DNA from: Pelotomaculum thermopropionicum SI
GTDB taxonomy: Bacteria > Bacillota > Desulfotomaculia > Desulfotomaculales > Pelotomaculaceae
Assembly: GCA_000010565.1 (NCBI GenBank)
Contig: AP009389.1
Span: forward strand, 1,364,001 to 1,428,000
Direction: 5' to 3'
DNA length: 64,000 bases
Part shown: positions 8,448 to 16,656 of the stretch, in pieces
Position numbering within the stretch: the stretch's first letter is position 1
Layout of the letters: the number at the start of each line of letters is the position of its first letter
The notes under the pieces: model-generated
Told to the model about the DNA's origin: nothing
Databases searched by the model: none
What the model saw: the letters and a program-made list of their open reading frames with translations, nothing else
Made by a program: the position numbers and the translations under genes

Positions 8448-8477
8448 AGCAGAGGGCAGAAGCCCCTGCTTATTTTT
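8448..8477 (+). terminator. Terminator after NUDIX gene
   Basis: AGCAGAGGGC pairs with GCCCCTGCT across a short loop, then TATTTTTA. Its position between convergent genes means it may also serve minC on the other strand. Confidence 0.8.
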
Positions 8478-8489
8478 ATAATCATTACC

Positions 8490-9143
8490 TCAACGTGCCG
8501 CCTGGAATTTCTCAAAGATTATTTCCTGGCCCGACAGCCGTGCCACCTGGCAACCGGGGGGTATGGCTGAGGGGTGCTCGGGTGCATATCTTTGGCCGGC
8601 AATGCTCAAAACGGTCGGGGCAAGCCGCAGGGCAACTACCTTTGCCATGAGGTTTCCGCCTGCTCCGGCATGGATCAGGCCGCGGCAGCTTCCCATAACA
8701 AGCACGTTGCCGCCGGATATTACTTCGGCGCCGGGGTGAACATCCCCTATTACCACGACGTGACCGGGATAGGAGATGCACTGGCCGGAACGCAGGGAGC
8801 GGCGTACCATCAAGGCGTTTTCCCCTATCGTGGGCTTTGAATTTGACGCCGCCCGGGTTGCCCTGGGGGAAGCCTTTGAAACGGCGTTTGCCGGTACTGC
8901 TGCATCATCGTTATTGGGAATCAGGCCGTACCGCCTGCAAATGTTCACCAGTTCATTTTTTTGTTCAACGGGCATGTCTTTTTGCCCGTGGGATATGGAA
9001 AACTTTGCGCCTTTAAAAAAACCTCTGGCAGACTCCATCTTGCTGAGGAGGGTGTTCTTTATTTCCTCAAATTCCCTGGTCGGGTCGAGAAAAAAAACTA
9101 GTCCGTTTCTTGTTCCCTTGATGCTGATCATTTCTCTGCTCAA
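8490..9143 (-). CDS. minC: Septum site-determining protein MinC
   Basis: About 217 residues. The N-terminal domain (ISIKGTRNGLVFFLDP) fits the FtsZ-inhibiting MinC_N fold. The C-terminal half shows the right-handed beta-helix pattern SGQCISYPGHVVVIGDVHPG and SGGNVLVMGSCRGLIHAGAG that binds MinD. It blocks FtsZ ring assembly away from midcell. The start is a TTG at 9143 with AAAGAGGTG ahead of it. Unusually, minD is not beside it here; the gene stands between NUDIX and galT. Confidence 0.9.
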   Translation of the reverse strand: MSREMISIKGTRNGLVFFLDPTREFEEIKNTLLSKMESARGFFKGAKFSISHGQKDMPVEQKNELVNICRRYGLIPNNDDAAVPANAVSKASPRATRAASNSKPTIGENALMVRRSLRSGQCISYPGHVVVIGDVHPGAEVISGGNVLVMGSCRGLIHAGAGGNLMAKVVALRLAPTVLSIAGQRYAPEHPSAIPPGCQVARLSGQEIIFEKFQAAR

Positions 9144-9333
9144 AATGATCACCTCTTTCCTCAATTTTCATCTGGTTACTATGATATTCGATTAAATCAG
9201 GCCTTTTCCTCCCCTGCAATTAAAATAATTGTCAATAAAAAGCAAACCTGTGCATAAAAAGCCAGCTTTTGCGGAACCATCAATTAGAACATGAAGGTGC
9301 GGTAGTCAAGCGCTTTATACAGGAGGTGCGGGA

Positions 9334-10392
9334 ATGTCTGAGTGGAGGAAAGACCCTGTAGTTGACCGGTGGGTTATTATCTCAACCGAGCGCGGTAAAA
9401 GGCCCTTCGATTATAAAGAGGTGGAAGAGAAAAGGAAAATTCAGGTGTGTCCGCTTTGTGAAGGCAATGAAAAGCTGACCCCGCCGGAAATTGCAGCCTA
9501 CCGTACCGTTGGGACGGCTAAGGATTCACCGGGGTGGCGGGTAAGGGTGGTCCCCAACAAATTTCCTGCGGTAAAAACTGAAGGAGAGGCGGCTTTACGG
9601 CAGCGCGGGGTTTATGCCTGCATGAGCGGGACGGGCGTCCATGAAGTAATTGTGGAGTCCACCGTCCACGAACCGGGACTGGACACCCAGCCGGTTGCCC
9701 AGGTGGAGGAGGTTATCCGGATGTGGCGGGATCGTTTACTGAAATTAAGAAAGGATAAAAGGTTTAAGTACATACATATTTTTAAAAACACCGGCCAGGC
9801 AGCAGGCGCCTCCCTGGAGCATGTACACTCCCAGTTAATTGCCATGCCGATGGTTCCGGCCGAGATAAGGCTGGAAATTGAGGGGATGAAAAACTACAGG
9901 GAGGAAAAAGGTTCGTGTGTGATGTGCGATATGATCCGGCAGGAAACGGCGGAAAAAGTAAGGGTTGTGGCGGACGGCGAGATGTTCCTCTGTTTCACCC
10001 CTTTTGCTTCCCGCTTTCCTTTTGAAACCTGGATTTTGCCTAAAGAGCATCTGCACGACTTCGGTGCAATCAGAGCGGAGCAGTTGCGGGAACTGGCTTC
10101 GGTATTGCGGGATACCCTAAAAATGATAACGGCAGCGGTTAAGAACATGCCTTATAATCTAATTTTGCATACCTCCCCGGTAAATCAGGACGAGGAAAGG
10201 ATATATCACTGGCATATCGAGATTATACCCCGCCTGACGGTAATGGCCGGCTTCGAACTGGGAACAGGCTGTTATATCAACCCTACACCGCCTGAAATGG
10301 CGGCGCAGTCTCTCAGAGAGGCCCGGGAAAGTCTTCTTCCGGATGACATGGGCGTCCGTGGGGGTGAACCGGCGTGTTTGACCGGCCGTTAA
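9334..10392 (+). CDS. galT: Galactose-1-phosphate uridylyltransferase (GalT, HIT superfamily)
   Basis: 352 residues, full length. Zinc-type cysteines CPLCEGNEKLTPPEI (near residue 34) and CVMCDM, plus the catalytic HIT motif in LEHVHSQLIAMP, identify it. In organisms without a Leloir operon such proteins may act as UDP- or ADP-sugar transferases, and DUF4931-type relatives look alike. The ATG follows GGAGGTG. The adjacent glycogen synthase remnant suggests an old polysaccharide or nucleotide-sugar locus. Confidence 0.9.
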   Translation: MSEWRKDPVVDRWVIISTERGKRPFDYKEVEEKRKIQVCPLCEGNEKLTPPEIAAYRTVGTAKDSPGWRVRVVPNKFPAVKTEGEAALRQRGVYACMSGTGVHEVIVESTVHEPGLDTQPVAQVEEVIRMWRDRLLKLRKDKRFKYIHIFKNTGQAAGASLEHVHSQLIAMPMVPAEIRLEIEGMKNYREEKGSCVMCDMIRQETAEKVRVVADGEMFLCFTPFASRFPFETWILPKEHLHDFGAIRAEQLRELASVLRDTLKMITAAVKNMPYNLILHTSPVNQDEERIYHWHIEIIPRLTVMAGFELGTGCYINPTPPEMAAQSLREARESLLPDDMGVRGGEPACLTGR

Positions 10393-10813
10393 AGATTCTT
10401 GTTGTTTCGCCAGAAGTCGTCCCCTTCGCCAAAACGGACGGTTGGCCGACGTGGCCGGTTCTTTGCCGAAAGCCCTGGCGGTTGCAGGTACAGATAACAT
10501 AGGAAATGACGTAAGGGTGGCATTGCCTTTCTACAAGCAAATAGAGGGCGGCAAGTACCGGACGGATTTTCCCGTTCCGTTGATGAGCCGCTATGAAACG
10601 GCAATTATCAGGGAAAGCTTCATTGAAGTGCTGCTAAAAGCCATAAAAAGGGCTTTACTGATCTACCGGGAGCATCCGGAGCAATGGCACAGACTGGTGA
10701 AGAATGCCATGGAAATGGATTTTTCCTGGGCCCGTTCGGCGGTGAAGTACCTGCAGCTTTTCCAGGAAGCAATCGGCCGGCGGCAATCTAGCCGGACTAT
10801 GGCAATAGCGTAG
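10374..10813 (+). pseudogene. glgA: Glycogen synthase (glgA) remnant: frameshift plus large internal deletion
   Basis: From GTG 10374 (behind GGGGGTGA, overlapping the galT end) the frame reads KILVVSPEVVPFAKTDG, the ADP-glucose binding N-terminus of GlgA. It then slips by one base at about 10440-10444; the expected GLADVAGSLPKALA continues in the frame starting at 10442. After about 60 further N-terminal residues (ending near YETAIIRESFIE) it jumps straight to the GlgA C-terminus (LKAIKRALLIYREHPEQW, then MDFSWARSAVKYLQLFQE). Most of the usual ~480 residues, including the catalytic core, are gone. It cannot make an active enzyme. Comparison with the family is from memory. Confidence 0.82.
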
Positions 10814-10863
10814 AAAGTTTGACCGGGCAGCCTTTGCCGCGGCAGCCCGGCCGGCTTTTCCGG

Positions 10864-12111
10864 TCAAAAAGGCGCAAGGTTCCCTTTGCTGTTAAACTTA
10901 AGAATTCCCGGCCCGGCAATTTTATGAATATGAGGCAGGCTAGAAATTTCCTGGAAAACGCTTTCTGAAACAAGCATTTCAGAAAGATGAAGAGTATTGT
11001 GAATCCGGATAAGGCGCGATTTTTCCGGTTCAGGCGTGCCGGTGCTTACAAGCGCGGCCCAAATGGCCTCCCTGTCGCTGGGGAAAGTCATCGGGATCAT
11101 AGCCCGCCTGACGAAGGTGCTGGTAAGGGCGTTCAGGTACACCGCCTTCCGGTCCATCTTCCGCACCAGACGGGAAGTAGCAAAATCGGCCAGACCGATG
11201 CCGTAAGCGTTGCCATGCGCTTCCCGGGCCAGGTCGAGCACAACTATTCTTTTGATGCGGGGGAGAGCAGGCTCAGGGGAACCTTCGATTCTCAGGCGGC
11301 CAATAACATTTGTGTCCATACCGGTTCCGCTGAAGTTTTTGCCAATTTCGTCCACAATCAGAACATCCAGTTCGCTAACGGGAAGACCGGGAAGATAGCT
11401 GCGCGCCTCATTCAAAAGGGTCTTTTCCGTTTCAGAAAGGACTTCCGGCTGTATTGCAACTATTTTCCGCACCTCATCGTAAGCATCTTCCAGAATGGCC
11501 AGCCCCAGAGAAACCGGCAGGACGTTTAAGACTGCTTTCCCGGCTTCCTCCACGGCTTTTGAAAGGAGGTGCGGCTGGCAGCGGTGCAGGGAAGCTGCTC
11601 CGGGCGGGCCACCGAGGCCAACCGCCAGCATCTTCAGCAAGCCGCTTTCAAAATCGCCGTGGAAGGATGTGTGGGGTTTGATCCGGTTGACTGCAATCAC
11701 CGCATCGCATTCCAGTGCTTCCCTGATGAGATATATATCACCGTAAAAGGCCTGCCCGATTACAATACAATCTGTTGAGCAAATGACGGGAGCACCCGTT
11801 TTTTCTTCGGTTATGCCAAGAGAGTTAAGGATTTTCCTTTGCCCGGCAGGGCTTCCGCCGCCGTGGCTGCCCATGGCTGCAAGAAGCACCGGCATGCCGC
11901 CGCAAGATTTTACATAAGAAACAACTTCCTGTAAAATGAGATCTATGCTGTTTATTCCCCTGCTGCCGGCGGTGATTCCCACCCGCGCGCCGGAGCCAAT
12001 TCTGTTTTTCAGGTCTGATGAGCTAAGAACGCTTCTAACCGCGCTTTTTATATCATTGATGCCAAGACGAGGAAATTCCTGCCTGATTTTGTACATTTGC
12101 GGAAAGTTCAT
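10864..12111 (-). CDS. LarA-like (DUF2088, lactate racemase domain) protein
   Basis: 415 residues. Features of the nickel-dependent lactate racemase/DUF2088 superfamily are visible: GITAGSRGINSID, an AAMGSHGGGSPAGQ loop, and the NRIKPHTSFHGDFESGLLKM block. It lacks the fully typical LarA THR motif, so true lactate racemization is uncertain. The start ATG directly abuts the stop of the Asp23 gene, so the two are translationally linked. It may be another 2-hydroxyacid or carbohydrate racemase. Confidence 0.7.
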   Translation of the reverse strand: MNFPQMYKIRQEFPRLGINDIKSAVRSVLSSSDLKNRIGSGARVGITAGSRGINSIDLILQEVVSYVKSCGGMPVLLAAMGSHGGGSPAGQRKILNSLGITEEKTGAPVICSTDCIVIGQAFYGDIYLIREALECDAVIAVNRIKPHTSFHGDFESGLLKMLAVGLGGPPGAASLHRCQPHLLSKAVEEAGKAVLNVLPVSLGLAILEDAYDEVRKIVAIQPEVLSETEKTLLNEARSYLPGLPVSELDVLIVDEIGKNFSGTGMDTNVIGRLRIEGSPEPALPRIKRIVVLDLAREAHGNAYGIGLADFATSRLVRKMDRKAVYLNALTSTFVRRAMIPMTFPSDREAIWAALVSTGTPEPEKSRLIRIHNTLHLSEMLVSESVFQEISSLPHIHKIAGPGILKFNSKGNLAPF

Positions 12112-12513
12112 TTATTTAACCCGGCTTTCTTCCTCTTTGTTTTCCGGTCCGAGAGACACTCCCTGGACGTTAACATTAACCTGCAGAACCTTTAAACCGG
12201 TCATGTTTTCAACCGCCCTTTTAACGTTGGCCTGGATCTGGGATGCCACCTCCTGAACCTGCACGCCGTAGTCAACTATAATGGAAATTTCGATGGCCGC
12301 TTCTTTTTCACCAACATCGGCCTTTACCCCTTTTGAAAGGTTTTTCCGGCCGAGTTTTTCGGCGATGCCGCCGGCGATGCCGCCGCTCATGCCTGCCACG
12401 CCGGGAACCTCGGTGGCGGCCAGGCCGGCGATGATTTTTACGACATCTTCAGAAATCCTTACCGAACCGCGGCTGTCCCCTTTAATAACAAGGTGGTTTT
12501 CTTTGTTTTCCAA
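12112..12513 (-). CDS. Asp23/Gls24-family envelope stress protein
   Basis: 133 residues. The core IAGLAATEVPGVAGMSGG, the IVDYGVQVQEVASQIQ helix-strand and a final VNVNVQGV strand are characteristic of the Asp23 family, which lies at the membrane and affects cell envelope homeostasis. The TTG start lies 7 bases after GGGAGGTG. It is the first gene of a two-gene minus-strand operon. Confidence 0.9.
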   Translation of the reverse strand: MENKENHLVIKGDSRGSVRISEDVVKIIAGLAATEVPGVAGMSGGIAGGIAEKLGRKNLSKGVKADVGEKEAAIEISIIVDYGVQVQEVASQIQANVKRAVENMTGLKVLQVNVNVQGVSLGPENKEEESRVK

Positions 12514-12680
12514 GCCTAAGCACCTCCCATTTTTTAACTATTAAATTATAACACCCACCCTTAAGCTGTGTCCACCTTGCAGGGAATTAAAGAATTGCAT
12601 GGAAAGAAAGGGAAAATAGCAGCTTAAGTAGAATATCCCGGTATAATATAACGCGTATCCTGAACCGAGGAGGGGGAAAC

Positions 12681-13556
12681 ATGTCTCTTTACCGCACAAT
12701 GCTTTTTGCTCCTGCGAATGACCTGCGCAAGGCGGGCAAGGCCCTGCTGCTGGATGCCGACGGGGTGGTGCTGGATCTGGAAGATGCCGTGGCAATGAGT
12801 GAAAAGATAAATGCAAGGAATGCATTAAAAGAAGCGCTGGCTTTGCCGCGCAAAGGAGATGTGTTCGTGCGGGTCAACAGCGCTCAAACCGATCTGGTTC
12901 TGGGCGATTTAATGGCGGCTGTAACCGAAGGGGTAAAAGGAATAGTCCTGGCCAAGTCCGAGACGGCCGAAGAGGTGCGGCAGGTTGACTGGGTAATGGG
13001 GTTGCTTGAAAAAGAACGGGGAATGCCTCCGGGCGGGCTGGAACTGATACCTTTTTTAGAAAGCGCCAGGGCCATAATTAATGCTTGTTCTATTGCTTCA
13101 GCCTGTCCGCGCGTTAGCAGGCTGTTTTTCGGGGGGGTCGATTACGTTCTGGATATTGGAACCAGTTTCTCAAAAGGCGGAACGGAGCTCTTCTACGCCC
13201 GCTCTCAGCTTGTGGTGGCCTCGCGAGCAGCCGGCATCGAGCCGCCTGTCGATACGGTTTACCCGGATTTTAAAGATATCGAAGGCCTGGTTGCAGACGC
13301 CAGGGCGGTACGGCAAATGGGATTTCAAGGCAAGCTGGCCATCCACCCGGGACAAATCGGACCGTTAAATGAAGTGTTTTCCCCTACTGAAGAGGAAATT
13401 GCCTGGGCCAGAAAAGTTGTCGCTGCTTTTGACCGGTCTGAAGCCATGGGCCAGGCCGTTTTACAGGTTGACGGAAAAATGATCGAATATCCTATAGCCA
13501 ACCGGGCCAGGAGAGTGCTGGCCCTGGCCGAGCAAATAGCAAAGAAGAAGGTTTAA
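12681..13556 (+). CDS. HpcH/HpaI aldolase / citrate lyase beta-like protein (CitE family)
   Basis: 291 residues, TIM-barrel family. Motifs are RTMLFAPANDLRKAGKAL near the N-terminus (phosphate/CoA contact), LDLEDAV (Mg ligand), FGGVDYVLDIG and IHPGQIGPLNEVFSP. CitE-like proteins cleave or condense acyl-CoA esters such as citramalyl-CoA or malyl-CoA. No citrate lyase alpha or gamma genes are beside it, so it acts alone. The ATG follows GAGGAGGGGG, and a TATAAT box lies at 12642-12647. Confidence 0.88.
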   Translation: MSLYRTMLFAPANDLRKAGKALLLDADGVVLDLEDAVAMSEKINARNALKEALALPRKGDVFVRVNSAQTDLVLGDLMAAVTEGVKGIVLAKSETAEEVRQVDWVMGLLEKERGMPPGGLELIPFLESARAIINACSIASACPRVSRLFFGGVDYVLDIGTSFSKGGTELFYARSQLVVASRAAGIEPPVDTVYPDFKDIEGLVADARAVRQMGFQGKLAIHPGQIGPLNEVFSPTEEEIAWARKVVAAFDRSEAMGQAVLQVDGKMIEYPIANRARRVLALAEQIAKKKV

Positions 13557-13597
13557 AAGGCTACCGCCGGGCAAATTATCTATAAAAAGGGAGTTTT

Positions 13598-13690
13598 ATG
13601 CTTGGTATATGCCTCGAAAGGGTCCCGTACCCCGGGACATATACTCGGTTGGGCTACGTTCCTGGCTTAGGGGTAGAAAAGGTGCTTTGA
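13598..13690 (+). CDS. Possible 30-residue leader peptide or small ORF
   Basis: The ATG at 13598 follows AAAAAGGGAG at good spacing, and the frame runs to TGA at 13690. The product would be MLGICLERVPYPGTYTRLGY, then ten more residues. The same stretch contains a 6-base stem (GTCCCG/CGGGAC, loop TACCC). It could be a real small protein, a leader controlling uspA 13 bases downstream, or just structured RNA. Confidence 0.3.
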   Translation: MLGICLERVPYPGTYTRLGYVPGLGVEKVL

Positions 13691-13703
13691 AGGGGGAGCC
13701 TCC

Positions 13704-14144
13704 ATGCTTAAAAGCAGGGTGCTGCTGCCGAGCGACGGTTCGGACAGCTCAATGAAGGCGGCGATCTATGCGGCGCGTTTAATGAAAACAAATCCAGAAA
13801 TGCAGCTTTCCGTTCTGGTTGTAGTGCAGGACAGCAGCGCCCTGCCGGGCGTGAAGGATGAAGAAAGGGAAATGCTTAAGGAGATAGACGAGGCAATGGA
13901 AATCAGGGGAACAGAAATCCTGCAAAAGACTGTCGGTTACTTCAGTGGTGAGGGTTTAAAGGTGGATGGGTTTATCAAAAAGGGGGACCCTGCAGCTGTT
14001 ATCGTTGATTTTGCACGGCAGGGAGATTATGATCACATTATTATGGGAAGCCGCGGCGCTAGCGAACTGCGCAGTTTGTCCGTAGGAAGCGTCAGCCACA
14101 AGGTAATTAACCTGGCCGAATGTAGGGTGACGCTGGTAAAATGA
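13704..14144 (+). CDS. Universal stress protein UspA family
   Basis: 146 residues, single Usp domain. It opens RVLLPSDGSDSSMKAAIYAA and ends with the ATP-binding loop IIMGSRGASELRSLSVGSVS (G-x2-G-x9-G type), so it is probably of the ATP-binding class. The ATG lies 8 bases after AGGGGGAG. Probably a cytoplasmic stress regulator. Confidence 0.93.
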   Translation: MLKSRVLLPSDGSDSSMKAAIYAARLMKTNPEMQLSVLVVVQDSSALPGVKDEEREMLKEIDEAMEIRGTEILQKTVGYFSGEGLKVDGFIKKGDPAAVIVDFARQGDYDHIIMGSRGASELRSLSVGSVSHKVINLAECRVTLVK

Positions 14145-14147
14145 CAT

Positions 14148-14768
14148 TCATTTCATAATCTTTCTGACATAAAGAACCACAAAGGGCAAAATGGAAAAAA
14201 ACTCTTCCTTGCCCAGCTCAATAAGCCAGATCAGGTGTTTTTTGAGGCTTGCCCACGAAGGTGACGGTTTATACAGCTCATCTCTTAAATCAAGCAGGTT
14301 GGACTGCGCTTCTTTAAACAGGCCGGGATTTTTTATCCTGGACAGGATTTGGGCGATGGCCCGGTCCAGCGGGGAAGCCTCACTGGATCTGAGAATATCC
14401 TCGTAATTCCATTCATGTCTGTCCGCCTCTGAAGTGTGAACGCCTGCCGTGCCGGCGCGGTGGTTTTCTAGTTCTTTTATTAAATTTTCCAGGTATTCTT
14501 TTTTACAGTTCAGTATTTCATTAAAGTCCTCGCGCCTTTGGTGCTCCGAATACGATTCAAAAACGGAAAAACAGCCGCCCCGGCCGGCCTGCTCAAAGCC
14601 GTGGCGCTGGCTTGAGTCGTTGCCGAATATGCGATCTATGATTTTAGCGGTAAAATCCTCCCAGAAGGTGTATTCCAGGCCGTACGGGGCCTTTGTCCGG
14701 ATGTTTTCAATATCTCTCAGTTGCATTTCAATTAGTTGTTTGGCTGCATCAATGTCTCTAATTAGCAT
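14148..14768 (-). CDS. Hypothetical protein
   Basis: 206 residues, not recognised. It is mainly helical and highly charged: an N-terminal helix LIRDIDAAKQLIEMQLRDIENI, a central coiled-coil-like segment (KKEYLENLIKELENH) and a C-terminal stretch LKKHLIWLIELGKEEFFSIL with hydrophobic VVLYV. There is no signal peptide or catalytic motif. It is convergent with uspA, with only three bases between stop codons. A TATAAT-like box for it lies at 14853-14858 on the minus strand. Confidence 0.6.
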   Translation of the reverse strand: MLIRDIDAAKQLIEMQLRDIENIRTKAPYGLEYTFWEDFTAKIIDRIFGNDSSQRHGFEQAGRGGCFSVFESYSEHQRREDFNEILNCKKEYLENLIKELENHRAGTAGVHTSEADRHEWNYEDILRSSEASPLDRAIAQILSRIKNPGLFKEAQSNLLDLRDELYKPSPSWASLKKHLIWLIELGKEEFFSILPFVVLYVRKIMK

Positions 14769-15095
14769 TGCTCCCTGCCTCCCAAACCCGCAGCAGACGG
14801 CTGAGCTTTTCCAGACGCCCGCCTGATTTAAGGATGTAACCCGGCACTAGAAATTATAACATGATTACCGGGCTGTTGGAAGGGGTAAGAGGTAAAGAGA
14901 AAAGGTTCCTGGTGCCGGGAGGGAATCCTGTGGAAATTCATGCTGCTATCGCCCGCTATTTTTAGCCTTACCCGCCTTTAAACGATACGCACTGTGCTTT
15001 ATAATATTATATTAAAACAAACTTTCATTTTTTTAAAAAAGATTCCCAAAATTACTTTTGCATGATTAAATTCAAATGGGATGGGGGGTGTTGGC
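14769..15095. other. Intergenic region without recognised gene
   Basis: 327 bases between the divergent hypothetical gene and the zinc-ribbon gene. It holds a minus-strand TATAAT (14853-14858) and a plus-strand TATAAT (15000-15005) in an AT-rich patch, the latter without a good -35 box. I see no RNA gene or other ORF with a ribosome binding site. Confidence 0.5.
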
Positions 15096-15257
15096 ATGAT
15101 TAAAAAGGTAATTAACTTCTGTCCGAAGTGCGGCTCAACCGGACCGGAAGTTGAGACCGAACTAGGACAGTACAACCTTTCATGCCGGCGCTGCAACTTT
15201 TACTGCGAAATAATTGTTTTTGATGAAGGGGACTGGAATGAAGACATAATAATATAG
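15096..15257 (+). CDS. Small zinc-ribbon protein
   Basis: 53 residues. Two CxxC pairs, FCPKCGS (near residue 9) and SCRRCNFYC, form a rubredoxin-like zinc ribbon, followed by an acidic tail (DEGDWNEDIII). The ATG follows ATGGGGGGTG. Such mini zinc ribbons occur in Firmicutes without a set role. It lies upstream of miaB with 50 bases between. Confidence 0.65.
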   Translation: MIKKVINFCPKCGSTGPEVETELGQYNLSCRRCNFYCEIIVFDEGDWNEDIII

Positions 15258-15309
15258 GGTTTGATGCACCTTATCTTTAAAAGAACTTACTTAGGAGATG
15301 GAAGCAGTT

Positions 15310-16656
15310 TTGAAGAAATATCGCATTATAGTTTTTGGCTGCCAGATGAACGAACATGATTCAGAGGTGCTGGCTGGCATACTGGAAAGCATGGGCTATT
15401 GCCAGGCCGGTAATTCGGAAGATCCCGATATTATTCTTATAAATACCTGCTGTGTGCGCAAAACCGCGGAAAACAAGGTGTTTTCCCTGCTAGGTCGGCT
15501 GCGCCGGCAAAAGGCACAGAACCCTAACCTGATCATTGGCGTATGCGGCTGTATGCCCCAGCAGGAAGGCATGGCCGAAAGAATAAAGCAGCTTTTCCCG
15601 CATGTCGATTTGATTTTCGGCACGCACAATGTACATCAACTCCCGGAACTGATCGGCAAGGTTATCGAGGGGCAAAAGCAGGTCCTTGAGATATGGCCGG
15701 GTTATGGCGGCGAACTCCGGGAAGAGTTGCCCGTTAAGAGAAAGGAGGGGGTTCGCGCCTGGGTCACGATAATGTACGGCTGTAATAATTTTTGCACCTA
15801 CTGCATAGTACCGTATGTAAGGGGAAGGGAAAAAAGCCGCAGTCCCGAGGCTGTCTATGAAGAGGTAGCAAGGCTTGCCGGGGAAGGATTTAAGGAAGTA
15901 ATCCTCCTGGGACAGAACGTGAATTCTTACGGCAAGGACCTCGGAGTTAAAACAGATTTTGCCTCTCTGCTCGAATCCCTGGAAAATATCGACGGTATCG
16001 ATAGAATACGCTACATGACATCGCATCCGAGGGATTTTAGCTTAAGGCTGGTCGAAGCAATTGCTGCCTCAAAAAAGGTGTGCGAGCATTTCCACCTGCC
16101 GGTGCAGGCAGGCAGCAACCGGATTTTAAAAAAAATGAACAGGGGATATACAAGGGAAGAATATGTAGATCTAATCAGATATATTAAATCCCTTATTCCG
16201 CATGCAACCGTAACTACTGACATAATGGTCGGTTTTCCAGGAGAAACCGATGAGGATTTTAACGACACCCTGGATCTGGTCAGAGAGATCCGCTTTGACA
16301 GCGCCTATACGTTTGTCTATAACATCAGGCCGGGCACACCGGCCGCTGAAATGCCGGACCAAGTAGCAGAGAATGTAAAGAAAGAAAGAATTCAGGCCTT
16401 GATTAAGCTGCAAAATAAAATCAGCCTGGAAAGAAACGAAGAGGAGGTCGGGCAAACCCAGGAAGTCCTGGTGGAAGGGGAGAAAGACAGGGGCTCAGGG
16501 TTCATTTACGGCAGGAACAGGGGAAATAAAACGGTTATTTTTAGCGGCGATCCCAGCCTCGTCGGCAAAGTTGTCCCGGTAACCGTAACTGGCGCAAGAT
16601 TAGCCCATTTAACAGGAATATTAAGTTATAATTATCACCAGGAGGGATCCCGGTGA
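15310..16656 (+). CDS. miaB: tRNA-2-methylthio-N6-dimethylallyladenosine synthase MiaB
   Basis: About 448 residues. Order: N-terminal UPF0004 domain with its three Fe-S cysteines (GCQMNEHDSE, NTCCVRK, CGCMPQQ), radical SAM core with CNNFCTYC (near residue 155), and a C-terminal TRAM domain. It methylthiolates A37 of tRNAs after MiaA. AGGAG directly abuts the ATG at 15298, so the TTG at 15310 is the more likely start. Its stop overlaps the mutS start. Confidence 0.95.
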   Translation: MKKYRIIVFGCQMNEHDSEVLAGILESMGYCQAGNSEDPDIILINTCCVRKTAENKVFSLLGRLRRQKAQNPNLIIGVCGCMPQQEGMAERIKQLFPHVDLIFGTHNVHQLPELIGKVIEGQKQVLEIWPGYGGELREELPVKRKEGVRAWVTIMYGCNNFCTYCIVPYVRGREKSRSPEAVYEEVARLAGEGFKEVILLGQNVNSYGKDLGVKTDFASLLESLENIDGIDRIRYMTSHPRDFSLRLVEAIAASKKVCEHFHLPVQAGSNRILKKMNRGYTREEYVDLIRYIKSLIPHATVTTDIMVGFPGETDEDFNDTLDLVREIRFDSAYTFVYNIRPGTPAAEMPDQVAENVKKERIQALIKLQNKISLERNEEEVGQTQEVLVEGEKDRGSGFIYGRNRGNKTVIFSGDPSLVGKVVPVTVTGARLAHLTGILSYNYHQEGSR

